A stretch of DNA of 64,000 nt from Burkholderiales bacterium (GTDB lineage Bacteria; Pseudomonadota; Gammaproteobacteria; Burkholderiales; Methylophilaceae), in the NCBI GenBank assembly GCA_030827595.1, contig JAURED010000001.1:12124-76123 (forward strand), given 5' to 3'. Made by a program: the position numbers and the translations under genes. Position 1 is the first letter of the stretch; every line of letters begins with the position of its first letter. This document shows, in pieces, positions 36,095-45,782 of this stretch. The notes under the pieces were generated by a model that saw nothing but the letters and a program-made list of their open reading frames with translations, was not told where the DNA came from and did no database searches.

Positions 36095-36409
36095 ATGATT
36101 TCTTTAGCCTATGCCAATACTGCCGTTGCTCCCGGCGGTCTAATGAGCTTTGTTCCATTTATTATAATTTTTATTTTATTTTATTTCATGCTGATTCGGC
36201 CACAAATGAAGCAAGCTAAGGATCATAAAAAATTAATCTCAGAACTCAAAAAAGGTGACGAAGTAATGTTGTCCTCAGGAATGATGGGAACCATTGAGAA
36301 AGTATCTGATCTCTATATTATCTTAAATGTAGCAAATGAAACTAACGTAAAATTCCAAAAAAATTCAGTGCAAACTGTGCTTCCAAAAGGAACCATTAAG
36401 TCCATTTAA
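36095..36409 (+). CDS. yajC: Preprotein translocase subunit YajC
   Basis: Small inner-membrane accessory of SecDF. One membrane segment (about 18-42) contains the conserved IILFYFMLIRPQMKQ-like stretch, followed by a cytosolic domain with HKKLISELKKGDEVMLSSGMMGTI. It is 104 residues. A possible extended -10 (TGCTAAAAT, 36055-36063) lies 31 bases upstream in the tgt-yajC gap, but no clear -35 is seen. secD starts 2 bases after the stop. Confidence 0.95.
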   Translation: MISLAYANTAVAPGGLMSFVPFIIIFILFYFMLIRPQMKQAKDHKKLISELKKGDEVMLSSGMMGTIEKVSDLYIILNVANETNVKFQKNSVQTVLPKGTIKSI

Positions 36410-36411
36410 CT

Positions 36412-38304
36412 ATGAATCAATATTCACGCTGGCAAAATATTTCTATACTGCTGATTGTATTGCTATCAGTTGTCTATGCAATACCTAATTTTTTTGGTGA
36501 GGCTCCAGCTGTTCAAATAATGTCATTAAAGTCTGGAGAAAAAATTGACCCCATTGTTATCTCGCAGGCAGAAAACATACTTAATGAGAATAACATTAGC
36601 GTTAATGGGACTATTCTAACCGATGGTTATGTCAAGTTTAAGCTTGAAAATAATGAAGATCAATTAACGGCAAAAGGACTGCTTGAAGAAAAGCTTGGTC
36701 CAAATTTTATTATTGCTTTAAATTTGCTGCCTAACTCGCCTAACTGGCTTGAGGCCATTGGAGGTCAGCCGATGTACCTAGGGCTGGATCTTAGAGGTGG
36801 GGTACATTTCTTGATGCAAGTTGATTTGAGTAATATTGAGGCAAAAGAATCAACGGGTAAAATCAATGAGATTCGAACTACTTTAAGGGAAAATAAAATT
36901 CGATATGATCAAATTGATGTTGAAAGTGGATCAATATTCGTTCAATTTACTGATGAAAAAGATTTAAAAAAAGCTAAAGCTTTGTTAACACAAACTGACA
37001 GTAGTTTTGAATTTTCAAAAAGAATTAATTTAGGCAATACAGGGAATACCCCAAAAATTAAAGAACTGGAAAAAGATAATAAATTTATATTAACTGTGGA
37101 AAGTTCTGCAGCAAATAAAGAGGAAATGACCAAATTTGCAATTAAGCAAAATCTTGAAACGTTAAATAATAGAATCAATGAATTAGGTGTGGCCGAGCCA
37201 GTTATTCAACAGCAAGGTGATAACCGTATCGTGGTTCAGCTCCCAGGGGTTCAGGATACCGCCAAAGCAAAAGAAATTATTGGCCGTACCGCTTTACTAG
37301 AAATGCGACTTGTTGATGACGAGGCTTCGCCTTCAATCATCGATGAGGCAATTGCTGGAAAAATTCCCTTAGGGCGTGAACTCTATTATGATCGCAATGA
37401 TAATCCATTATTGCTAAAAAAAGAGGTAATTCTTACTGGTGAGAATATCAATAATGCTGGTCCTGGTGTGGATAATCAAACAGGACAGTCTATTGTATCT
37501 CTAACTCTTGATGGAAAAGGTGCAAACGTATTTAAAAAAGTTACGCGAGAAAATATTGGCAAAAGAATCGCTATTCTTCTAATTGAAAAAGAATTAACAG
37601 AAATTATTACCGCCCCTGTCATCAAAAGTGAAATTGGTGGTGGCCGCGTTCAAATTACTGGAATGAAAAATGCGCAAGAAGCCACAGATGTTTCATTACT
37701 CTTGAGGGCAGGTTCGCTTGCAGCACCAATGGAAATTATTGAAGAAAGAACTGTAGGACCAAGCATGGGAAAAGAAAATATTCAAAGAGGTATTCAATCA
37801 ACTCTTTGGGGTTTTATTGCGGTCATTCTGTTAATTTCTTTCTACTATATGCTCTTTGGAATATTTTCTTCAATTGCCTTATCTATTAACTTAATTTTAT
37901 TGATTGCGGTTTTATCAACCCTCCAAGCCACACTAACGCTTCCTGGGTTAGCCGCTATGGCTCTGACTGTGGGTATGGCTATTGATTCCAATGTTCTTAT
38001 CAATGAAAGAATTCGAGATGAAATCAGAAATGGAAATACACCGCAGGCAAGTATTCATCTAGGGTATCAAAAAGCTTGGGGTACTATTCTTGACTCAAAC
38101 ATCACGACATTAATTGCAGGTTTGGCTCTGTTTATGTTTGGAACGGGACCAATTAAAGGTTTTGCTGTTGTTCATGTTCTCGGTATTCTTACATCAATGT
38201 TTTCAGCCATTCTTGTCTCGCGTGCACTCGTGAATTTATATTATGGTGCGAAAAGAAAAATTGATAAATTAAACATTGGCGAAATTTACAAGGTAAACAA
38301 CTAA
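36412..38304 (+). CDS. secD: Protein translocase subunit SecD
   Basis: RND-type inner-membrane subunit that uses the proton gradient to pull exported proteins through SecYEG. One N-terminal membrane segment, a large periplasmic domain (P1, YLGLDLRGGVHFLMQVD near residue 123), and five further segments at the C-terminus with GMAIDSNVLINERIRDE and GTGPIKGFAVVHVLGI. At 630 residues it is normal. It is followed by secF after 5 bases. Confidence 0.97.
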   Translation: MNQYSRWQNISILLIVLLSVVYAIPNFFGEAPAVQIMSLKSGEKIDPIVISQAENILNENNISVNGTILTDGYVKFKLENNEDQLTAKGLLEEKLGPNFIIALNLLPNSPNWLEAIGGQPMYLGLDLRGGVHFLMQVDLSNIEAKESTGKINEIRTTLRENKIRYDQIDVESGSIFVQFTDEKDLKKAKALLTQTDSSFEFSKRINLGNTGNTPKIKELEKDNKFILTVESSAANKEEMTKFAIKQNLETLNNRINELGVAEPVIQQQGDNRIVVQLPGVQDTAKAKEIIGRTALLEMRLVDDEASPSIIDEAIAGKIPLGRELYYDRNDNPLLLKKEVILTGENINNAGPGVDNQTGQSIVSLTLDGKGANVFKKVTRENIGKRIAILLIEKELTEIITAPVIKSEIGGGRVQITGMKNAQEATDVSLLLRAGSLAAPMEIIEERTVGPSMGKENIQRGIQSTLWGFIAVILLISFYYMLFGIFSSIALSINLILLIAVLSTLQATLTLPGLAAMALTVGMAIDSNVLINERIRDEIRNGNTPQASIHLGYQKAWGTILDSNITTLIAGLALFMFGTGPIKGFAVVHVLGILTSMFSAILVSRALVNLYYGAKRKIDKLNIGEIYKVNN

Positions 38305-38309
38305 AATTT

Positions 38310-39242
38310 ATGGAAATTTTTAGAGTAAGAAACGATATCCCTTTTATGAAATACCGTAAAATTTCTGCGGCTATTTCAATCATCACTTTTGTCTTAGCTT
38401 TTTTCTTTTTATTTCAAAAGGGTTTAAATTACGGTGTTGATTTTACCGGTGGTACCATTATTGAAGTCTCCTATCAAGAAAAAGCAAACCTTGATGAAAT
38501 CAGAGAACAATTAAAAAATATCAATTTGAATGAAATTCAGGTACAAAATTTTGGCACTGATAAAGATGTTTTAATCAGACTGCCAATCAATGAGCAAATA
38601 TCAATTGCTGAATTATCGGAAACTGTCAGTCAAGAATTATCAGCCTTAGGGAATAATTTTGAAATCAAACGTGTTGAATCGGTTGGCAGCCAAGTTGGTG
38701 AGGAGCTTTTTGAAAATGGCGCTTTAGCAATTCTTTTTGTTTGTATAGGAATCATTCTGTATTTGTCCTTAAGGTTTGAGTGGCGCTTTGCTTTGTCAGC
38801 AGTGATTGCAAATATGCATGATGTCATTATCATCCTTGGCTTCTTTGCACTCTTTCAATGGGAGTTTAATTTAACTGTCCTAGCCGCTGTATTAGCAGTT
38901 TTAGGCTACTCCGTGAATGAGTCTGTAGTGGTTTTTGATCGAGTTAGGGAAAACTTCAGAAAAATGCGTCGTGCATCAGTAACTGAAGTGATGAATAATG
39001 CAATTACCCGAACGATGTCAAGAACCATCATGACCCATCTTTCAACCCAAACTGTTGTTATATCGATGCTAATTTTTGGTGGTGAAATATTACATAACTT
39101 CTCTTTAGCTTTGACTATTGGAATTCTATTTGGTATCTACTCATCAATAATGGTCGGTTGTCCAATGGCCCTTTGGTTAGGCACAAACCAGTCTAATCTT
39201 GCCGGATCTATTTCTGAAAAAAAAGAAACTGAGTCTCCCTAA
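38310..39242 (+). CDS. secF: Protein translocase subunit SecF
   Basis: Partner of SecD in the same complex. It has a first membrane segment, the periplasmic domain with GVDFTGGTIIEVSY (about 44-57), then VLGYSVNESVVVFDRVREN (about 204-222), a conserved SecF block, and five C-terminal membrane segments. At 310 residues it is full length. The N-terminal IFRVRNDIPFMKYRK supports the ATG at 38310 over the internal one. Confidence 0.97.
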   Translation: MEIFRVRNDIPFMKYRKISAAISIITFVLAFFFLFQKGLNYGVDFTGGTIIEVSYQEKANLDEIREQLKNINLNEIQVQNFGTDKDVLIRLPINEQISIAELSETVSQELSALGNNFEIKRVESVGSQVGEELFENGALAILFVCIGIILYLSLRFEWRFALSAVIANMHDVIIILGFFALFQWEFNLTVLAAVLAVLGYSVNESVVVFDRVRENFRKMRRASVTEVMNNAITRTMSRTIMTHLSTQTVVISMLIFGGEILHNFSLALTIGILFGIYSSIMVGCPMALWLGTNQSNLAGSISEKKETESP

Positions 39243-39250
39243 ATCCAAAC

Positions 39251-40507
39251 GTGATTGATTTACCCATAACTTATCAAATTTTAATTTTATTTACCCTCCT
39301 CGGTATTTCCGCATTTTTTTCAATTGCGGAAACCAGTTTAATGGGTATCAGCCAGCACAAGCTTAATTATTTAGAAAAAAAAGGTTTGAGATCGGCAAAG
39401 CTGGCTTCAAAATTACTTTCACAAACTGATAAACTTTTGAGCGTTATTTTGATTTGTAATAATTTTTCAAATGCAGCGGCAGCATCAATGGTAACAGTAA
39501 TCTCTATTCAGCTTTTTAATAATAATGAGGAAGTTTTATTGATAGCCACTCTCCTCGTGACTTTCCTTATCGTTATTTTTAGCGAAATTACTCCCAAAGT
39601 TATTGCTGCAGCGCATACCGAAAGACTAGCTTTAGGTTGCAGTTTTCTTTTGTATCCTTTACTAAAAATTCTTTATCCCATTGTGTTATTTATTAACTTT
39701 TTTGTTTTATCAATTTTAAAAATATTTAATATCAAATTAAATTTTTCTGAAAAACATCTCATCACCATGGACGAATTAAAATCAGTAATATCATCCTCAT
39801 CTAAAGGCATTACCAACAAAAATCAATCCATGTTAATCAATCTTTTAGATTTGGAGAATGATACTGTAGACGATTTGATGATTCCCCATACTAATGTTGA
39901 ATTCATTTCATTTAATCAGGACATTGAAGAAATAATCAAAAAATTAAAAACCTTTCATCATGATTTTATTCTAGTCAGGGAAAGTGAACACCAAGCGATA
40001 ACAGGATTCCTGAATATCAAAAAATTAGTAAAGTTTATTGATAACCAAGAAAGTTTGAGTATTGCTCAAATAAAAGAAATTATAGAGCCTGCACGATTTA
40101 TTGCATCTGGAACATCTCTATATAAACAAATTCAAAATTTCCAAGAGAATAAATACAAAATTGCCGTGGTGGTGAATGAACATGGAGATTTTATGGGGAT
40201 GATTACGCTTGAAGATATTTTGGAGGAAATTACAGGTGAATTTAATTTAAATCTTCCATCAGATGATGCAAGAATTATTGAAGAGCCAGATGGTTGGATC
40301 GTAGAAGGAAGTTGTAGTTTAAGAAAAATTAATAAGATTATTAAATTACAATTAAACTCAAAAAAAGCAAAAACCTTAAATGGATTTGTTTTAGAATATT
40401 TTGAAGATATTCCCGAAACAAATACCAGTTTTAAAATCAATAATATTACATTTGAGATAATAAATGCTCAAGACAAGAGTATTAAAACTTTAAAGATATT
40501 TAAATAA
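39251..40507 (+). CDS. CNNM/CorC-type hemolysin-family membrane protein
   Basis: Inner-membrane protein of 418 residues with an N-terminal DUF21/CNNM membrane domain (about four segments, starting with ISAFFSIAETSLMGIS and including FSEITPKVIAAAHTERLAL), a CBS pair (residues about 205-325, VVVNEHGDFMGMITLEDILEEITGE) and a C-terminal CorC_HlyC domain. Family members take part in magnesium or cobalt efflux or homeostasis. The start is GTG at 39251, 8 bases after secF. Ion specificity is not visible. The family is often miscalled hemolysin. Confidence 0.87.
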   Translation: MIDLPITYQILILFTLLGISAFFSIAETSLMGISQHKLNYLEKKGLRSAKLASKLLSQTDKLLSVILICNNFSNAAAASMVTVISIQLFNNNEEVLLIATLLVTFLIVIFSEITPKVIAAAHTERLALGCSFLLYPLLKILYPIVLFINFFVLSILKIFNIKLNFSEKHLITMDELKSVISSSSKGITNKNQSMLINLLDLENDTVDDLMIPHTNVEFISFNQDIEEIIKKLKTFHHDFILVRESEHQAITGFLNIKKLVKFIDNQESLSIAQIKEIIEPARFIASGTSLYKQIQNFQENKYKIAVVVNEHGDFMGMITLEDILEEITGEFNLNLPSDDARIIEEPDGWIVEGSCSLRKINKIIKLQLNSKKAKTLNGFVLEYFEDIPETNTSFKINNITFEIINAQDKSIKTLKIFK

Positions 40508-40515
40508 TTTTATCT

Positions 40516-40824
40516 ATGGCACAACATGAATCAAAAATAATTATTGAACCCAAAAAAAAGGTTAAACCAAATCTTCCTAAAATGTTCAAAGTGTTATTAT
40601 TGAACGATGACTTTACTCCAATGGAGTTTGTTGTGGATGTTATTAAGAAGGTTTTTTTAAAATCTGATGATGAAGCAACACGATTAATGCTCAAAATTCA
40701 TACAGAAGGAATGGCTGTTTGTGGCATTTATCCCTATGAAATTGCTGAAACTAAAATGAATCAGGTATTAAAATTAGCAAAAGAACAACAGCACCCCTTG
40801 CAAAGTATTATAGAAAAGATATGA
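40516..40824 (+). CDS. clpS: ClpS adaptor
   Basis: Adaptor that hands N-degron substrates to ClpAP. The core LLNDDFTPMEFVVDVI (about 29-44) contains the binding-pocket DD and M residues; HTEGMAVCGIYPYEIAETK follows. At 102 residues it is standard, with the flexible N-terminal tail required for delivery. It lies 7 bases before clpA. Confidence 0.97.
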   Translation: MAQHESKIIIEPKKKVKPNLPKMFKVLLLNDDFTPMEFVVDVIKKVFLKSDDEATRLMLKIHTEGMAVCGIYPYEIAETKMNQVLKLAKEQQHPLQSIIEKI

Positions 40825-40831
40825 TAAAAAT

Positions 40832-43117
40832 ATGATTTCACAAGAACTAGAAGTAAGTTTACATATGGCGTTTATGGACGCACGACAAAAGCGTCATGAA
40901 CTCATCACGGTTGAACACCTGTTAATGGCTATGATGGATAATCCATCAGCTCAGGAAGTTCTTAAGGCATGCGGTGCGAATTTTGAATCATTAAAAAAGG
41001 ATTTACATAGCCACATTGAAGAGCATACTCCGATTGTTAATGGTGAAAACGAAGTTGATACACAGCCTACACTTGGATTTCAAAGAGTTATTCAGAGGGC
41101 CATGTTGCATGTTCAATCGTCGGGGAAAAAAGAGGTTACAGGAGCAAACGTTCTTGTAGCAATTTTTGGAGAAAAGGACTCTCACGCTGTTTATTTTCTA
41201 CATCAACAAGGTATTGCTAGACTTGATGTCGTTAACTTTATTGCACATGGGATAGGCAAAGATTCAACAGATAGTCCTAGCTCAGAAGATATTGAGGATC
41301 CAGCTGAACAAGCAGCTCCTAAAAAAGAAAGTGACCTTGATGCTTATGCAATCAATTTAAATAAGGTGGTTGGTGAAGGTAGAATTGATCCAGTTATTGG
41401 AAGAAGTGATGAAATTGAAAGACTCTCCCAAATTCTGTGTAGAAGAAGAAAAAATAATCCATTACTAGTGGGTGAAGCGGGTGTTGGTAAAACTGCAATC
41501 GCTGAAGGTTTAGCTAAGAAAATTGTTGATGGTGACATTCCAGATGTCCTAAAGAACACAACTATCTATTCACTTGATTTGGGTTCGCTTATTGCTGGGA
41601 CTAAATATCGTGGTGATTTTGAACAACGACTAAAAAATGTTTTAAAGGAATTAAGTAAAAAACCAGATTCTATTTTGTTCATTGATGAAATTCATACAAT
41701 CATTGGGGCTGGTTCTGCGAGCGGTGGAACGCTTGATGCTTCAAATCTTTTAAAACCTGCTCTTGCTAAGGGAGAGTTGAGATGTATTGGCGCAACTACC
41801 TTTACAGAATTTCGCTCTGTATTTGAAAAAGACCATGCTCTGACAAGACGGTTCCAAAAAATCGATATTGAAGAGCCCTCGATTCCTAATTCAATAGAGA
41901 TTCTTAAAGGTTTAAAAAATTCTTTTGAAAAACATCATAAAGTTAAATTCTTAAATAATGCAATTACGGCAGCGGTTGAGTTATCTGCTAAGTATATAAC
42001 TGATAGAAGGCTTCCTGATAAGGCCATTGATGTTATTGATGAAGCTGGCGCATTACAGAAAATCTTGCCGAAAGCGAAACAGAAAAAAACTATTTCATCT
42101 AAAGAAATAGAAGAAGTGATTTCAAAAATTGCAAAAATACCTTCAAAAAATATTAATCAAGACGATCGCAGCATGCTCAGAAATCTCGAGCGTGATCTGA
42201 AAGCAATTATTTTTGGCCAAGATGAAGCAATCAATAAATTATCAACTGCAATTAAAATGTCACGCAGTGGCTTACTTGCAGATAATAAGCCAATTGGTAG
42301 TTTTATGTTTAGCGGTCCCACCGGTGTAGGTAAAACTGAAGTTGCCAAACAATTAGCTTACACCTTGGGTATTGAGCTGATTCGAATTGATATGAGTGAG
42401 TTTATGGAAAGGCATTCAGTATCTAAATTAATTGGTGCTCCTCCAGGATATGTTGGATTTGACCAAGGAGGAACATTAACAGAAGCTGTTAATAAAAATC
42501 CATATGCTGTTTTGCTATTAGATGAAATTGAAAAAGCTCATCCTGATGTTCATAACATCCTTCTTCAAATAATGGATAATGGCTTCTTAACCGATAGTAA
42601 TGGCAGAAAAATTGATTTCAGAAATATTACATTGATAATGACAACTAATGTTGGTGCGGAATCTTTGTCAAAATCAAACCTTGGATTTGTGAACGCAAAA
42701 CAAGAAACACTTGATGAAAAAGCTGAAATTAATAAAGCTTTTTCTCCGGAATTCAGAAATAGAATAGATGCGATCGTTGCATTTGCTCCATTACAGCATG
42801 AAACTATTCTTAAAGTTGTCGATAAATTCTTGATTCAACTAGAAAACCAACTTCATGATAAAAAAGTCGAGGCTATCTTTTCTGGTAACTTAAAAGATTA
42901 TTTAGCAAAAAATGGATTTGATGAAAAAATGGGTGCAAGGCCAATGTCAAGATTAATTCAAGACACGATCAGGAAAGCTCTCGCTGATGAATTACTTTTC
43001 GGTGACCTGGTCAATGGCGGCGAAGTTGAGATTGACATTGACTCAGAAAATAAAATTATTCTGAATATCAAATCAAAGCAAAATTCATCTCCTAAGAAAG
43101 ATTTGGCTTCTTCATAA
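40832..43117 (+). CDS. clpA: ATP-dependent Clp protease ATP-binding subunit ClpA
   Basis: AAA+ unfoldase that feeds proteins into ClpP. The N-domain (1-140) binds ClpS. Two AAA modules follow, with GEAGVGKT near 214 and GPTGVGKT at 495-502. The LGF tripeptide in KSNLGFVNAK is the ClpP-docking loop, and the absence of a long middle coiled coil separates it from ClpB. At 761 residues it is full length. Its 3' end overlaps the convergent GST-like gene by 26 bases. clpP is not in the window. Confidence 0.96.
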   Translation: MISQELEVSLHMAFMDARQKRHELITVEHLLMAMMDNPSAQEVLKACGANFESLKKDLHSHIEEHTPIVNGENEVDTQPTLGFQRVIQRAMLHVQSSGKKEVTGANVLVAIFGEKDSHAVYFLHQQGIARLDVVNFIAHGIGKDSTDSPSSEDIEDPAEQAAPKKESDLDAYAINLNKVVGEGRIDPVIGRSDEIERLSQILCRRRKNNPLLVGEAGVGKTAIAEGLAKKIVDGDIPDVLKNTTIYSLDLGSLIAGTKYRGDFEQRLKNVLKELSKKPDSILFIDEIHTIIGAGSASGGTLDASNLLKPALAKGELRCIGATTFTEFRSVFEKDHALTRRFQKIDIEEPSIPNSIEILKGLKNSFEKHHKVKFLNNAITAAVELSAKYITDRRLPDKAIDVIDEAGALQKILPKAKQKKTISSKEIEEVISKIAKIPSKNINQDDRSMLRNLERDLKAIIFGQDEAINKLSTAIKMSRSGLLADNKPIGSFMFSGPTGVGKTEVAKQLAYTLGIELIRIDMSEFMERHSVSKLIGAPPGYVGFDQGGTLTEAVNKNPYAVLLLDEIEKAHPDVHNILLQIMDNGFLTDSNGRKIDFRNITLIMTTNVGAESLSKSNLGFVNAKQETLDEKAEINKAFSPEFRNRIDAIVAFAPLQHETILKVVDKFLIQLENQLHDKKVEAIFSGNLKDYLAKNGFDEKMGARPMSRLIQDTIRKALADELLFGDLVNGGEVEIDIDSENKIILNIKSKQNSSPKKDLASS

Positions 43118-43724
43118 TATATTTAAACTCACTGGATTCATCAATTATTGAATACCAATCTTCAATATTCTTTTGATTTGTATCTTTAAATTTTTGTTGA
43201 TCTACATTAATAAACTGTCTTATAAAAGGAAATATTGCATAGTCTACAAGTGACAGTGTTTTTGATAAGATAAATCTATTATTTTTTTCAATCATAATGT
43301 CTAATGTTTTAATAAATTCCATGCATTGATTAAATGCCTTGTTCTTGTCAATATCGCTTTGTGCATATTTATAAAGATCCAAATTTTCCTTAAAAAATGA
43401 ATCATTGATATGAATTAATTCAAAGATTTTCTTACGATTTTTTTTTGGAATCAACTTATCTTCAATCTGGGCTTGCTGAAATGCCCAAAGCATAATATCC
43501 AAACTCTCATCGATTTTAGTACTTTCGGCAATCAATAAAACAGGGACAGTCCCTTTAGGGCTAATTGATATCATATGTTCTGGTTTATCTTTTAATGAAA
43601 TCTCATAAATAAAATAATTGATGTTAGAAATATGTAATGCGAGCCTTGCCCTCATTGCATAAGGGCATCTTCTGTAGGAATATAAAAATGGATAATTAAA
43701 GTTAAAGTTCTCGACGTATTGCAT
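43092..43724 (-). CDS. Glutathione S-transferase-like protein
   Basis: A 210-residue thioredoxin-fold plus helical-domain protein. The N-terminal YSYRRCPYAMRARLAL carries the CPYA active-site-like motif (cysteine near residue 21), SPKGTVPVLL has the cis-proline, and ESLDIMLW the conserved serine for glutathione. It resembles bacterial GSTs of the omega/beta type found in many Betaproteobacteria. The ATG at 43724 lies inside the end of pyrD; a TTG at 43727 is the alternative. Transcribed after pyrD and convergent with clpA. Substrate unknown. Confidence 0.8.
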   Translation of the reverse strand: MQYVENFNFNYPFLYSYRRCPYAMRARLALHISNINYFIYEISLKDKPEHMISISPKGTVPVLLIAESTKIDESLDIMLWAFQQAQIEDKLIPKKNRKKIFELIHINDSFFKENLDLYKYAQSDIDKNKAFNQCMEFIKTLDIMIEKNNRFILSKTLSLVDYAIFPFIRQFINVDQQKFKDTNQKNIEDWYSIIDESSEFKYIMKKPNLS

Positions 43725-44706
43725 CAACCAACAATGGTCCTTGATAGATTAAACCTGTATATAACTGTATTAAATCCGCCCCAAGTTGTATTCTTCTTTT
43801 AGCATCCCGTGGTGTCATGATTCCCCCAACGCTGATAATTGTCAGTTTATTTCTTGATACCTTTTTAACATTAATCAACATTTCTTCAGACTTTTTATTA
43901 AGTGGCAATCCAGAAATACCTCCTGGAATATTTCTATAGGCTTTGGATACAAGTGATTTATCAATAGTGGTATTAGTTAATATAACTCCATCTATTTTAT
44001 GACGAACCAGTAAGTTGATTATCGGTTTAATTTCTTTTAAATTTAAATCAGGAGATAACTTTATAAAGATAGGCTTAAACACTTTAAATTTTTTGTGAAG
44101 CTTTACTCTTTCATTAACAATTTTTTCAATTAGGTTCTCTAAATCCTTTATGTTGTGAAGATTTCTTAAATTTTGAGTATTGGGTGATGAGATATTTACT
44201 GCGATATAATCACCGTGTACATAGAGCTGTCTCAAACATGTTAAATAATCATCTGTAGACTTTTCGTAAGGGGTGATAGCATTTTTTCCGATATTAACGC
44301 CCAAGATTACAGACTTATTAGATGCTTTTATATTATCTATAAATTTTTTTACCCCCACATTATTAAAACCATAGGAATTTATAATTGCTAATTTATTAAC
44401 ATCTCTATGAATTCTTGGTTTAGGATTTCCAGGTTGTGGTTTTGGTGTTACTGTTCCTAATTCGAGAAAACCAAAACCAAGATTCTGAAAAATATTAATA
44501 TGCTCTGCATTTTTATCAAATCCTGCAGCTAATCCAATACGATTTTTGAAGAGCAAGCCATTCAATAAAATTGGTTTCTCAGATGGTATTTCTTTAGGTT
44601 TTATTAAATTTAGAAAGTTTACTATTTTAAGAATCTGAAGAACAAAATGATGGGAGAATTCTGGAGGCAATAAAAATATAAAAAATCGAGAAATTCTGTA
44701 TAACAT
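43702..44706 (-). CDS. pyrD: Dihydroorotate dehydrogenase (quinone), class 2
   Basis: FMN enzyme on the inner membrane that oxidises dihydroorotate to orotate with quinone as acceptor. The N-terminal hydrophobic helices (ISRFFIFLLPPEFSHHF) are the class 2 membrane-association part. NRIGLAAGFDKNAEH, NISSPNTQNLR with the catalytic serine, GGISGLPL and SVGGI bind FMN and substrate. At 334 residues it is normal. It overlaps the GST-like gene and is divergent from the hydroxylase gene. Confidence 0.95.
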   Translation of the reverse strand: MLYRISRFFIFLLPPEFSHHFVLQILKIVNFLNLIKPKEIPSEKPILLNGLLFKNRIGLAAGFDKNAEHINIFQNLGFGFLELGTVTPKPQPGNPKPRIHRDVNKLAIINSYGFNNVGVKKFIDNIKASNKSVILGVNIGKNAITPYEKSTDDYLTCLRQLYVHGDYIAVNISSPNTQNLRNLHNIKDLENLIEKIVNERVKLHKKFKVFKPIFIKLSPDLNLKEIKPIINLLVRHKIDGVILTNTTIDKSLVSKAYRNIPGGISGLPLNKKSEEMLINVKKVSRNKLTIISVGGIMTPRDAKRRIQLGADLIQLYTGLIYQGPLLVDAIRREL

Positions 44707-44744
44707 ATGTACATTCTAACTTTAATGTCATCTAAAATAAACTA

Positions 44745-45782
44745 ATGAAATTTAAATTAAATAAGCGTTTATTCTTGAAAAATTTTTGGGAGAAAAAAGC
44801 TATTTTCATTCCAAAAGGTCTCAGTAATTTTGAGGATAATTTTATATTTAGTGATTTTTTTAATTACGCCATAAAAAATAATCTTGATCACAAAGTTTAT
44901 ATCAAAGAAAAAAATCAATACCGCCAGCAGTTAACTTCAAAAAGTATTTCAAAAAAAAGTGTTTTTGCCCATTTATTTTTTAAAACTAATCATTTTCATC
45001 AACTCTCATATGATCTTTTAAATTTAATCACATTTATCCCAGATTATCTTATCGATGATGTAATGATTTCACATTCATCGTTAAATGGATCTGTGGGAAA
45101 GCACCAAGATAATTACAGCGTCTTTTTAATTCAAGGCAAGGGCTGTAAGGAATGGAGAATATACCAAGATAATAAAATTTTTAAATTTATGGCCCATGAA
45201 GGAGATGTTCTCTATGTACCGCCCAATGTGTTCCACTACGGAATCAGCAAAACTGATATTTGCAATACCTACTCTATTGGTTTTAGATCACCAGACACAT
45301 TAACCATACAAGAAGATTTTAATAATTTTATTTTTGAAAAACTTAATTCCGAAAAAACAAATTTTTTTAAAAATAAAAATTTTTCAAATATCAAAAGTCT
45401 ATTACCCTTAGATATTTTAAAATTTTTCCAAAATCAACTTGATTATAAATCCTTAATTTATTCGGACTTTATTGGGCATTACCTAACAACTGTGGATGTA
45501 AATTTCCTCTCCAAAAAGAGTATGCCTAAAGATAAATTTATTGCTAGATGTCGAGAAAATCCTATTTATGTAGACCAGAGATCTCGAGTATGTTTTTATG
45601 ATAATCACTTTTTTATTAACGGTGAGAAAATAAATATCGATGCACAATCCCAGGTAATGATGAAAAAATTTTTTAATGAAAAAGAATTTAGAATTATTAA
45701 TACCCCTTCAGTTGATATTGAAATATTGCATAAACTATATTTAAAAAGCTACCTCACATTCAAAAGAACGTTTAATTTTTAA
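44745..45782 (+). CDS. RoxA/YcfD-type cupin 2-oxoglutarate oxygenase (ribosomal L16 arginine hydroxylase)
   Basis: JmjC-like (cupin_4) oxygenase that hydroxylates an arginine of ribosomal protein uL16 in E. coli. The iron site is visible as GKHQDNYSVFLIQ (H and D near residue 124) and the later FHYG histidine near 165, within GDVLYVPPNVFHYG. KEWRIY lies between them. At 345 residues it fits YcfD. The similarity is strongest in the cupin core; the C-terminal winged-helix part is divergent. It overlaps the convergent MBL gene by 11 bases. Confidence 0.85.
   Translation: MKFKLNKRLFLKNFWEKKAIFIPKGLSNFEDNFIFSDFFNYAIKNNLDHKVYIKEKNQYRQQLTSKSISKKSVFAHLFFKTNHFHQLSYDLLNLITFIPDYLIDDVMISHSSLNGSVGKHQDNYSVFLIQGKGCKEWRIYQDNKIFKFMAHEGDVLYVPPNVFHYGISKTDICNTYSIGFRSPDTLTIQEDFNNFIFEKLNSEKTNFFKNKNFSNIKSLLPLDILKFFQNQLDYKSLIYSDFIGHYLTTVDVNFLSKKSMPKDKFIARCRENPIYVDQRSRVCFYDNHFFINGEKINIDAQSQVMMKKFFNEKEFRIINTPSVDIEILHKLYLKSYLTFKRTFNF

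Noticed and set aside
40132..40440. A 102-codon minus-strand frame inside the CorC-type gene
   Set aside because: Serine/isoleucine-rich shadow of the coding strand with no ribosome site.
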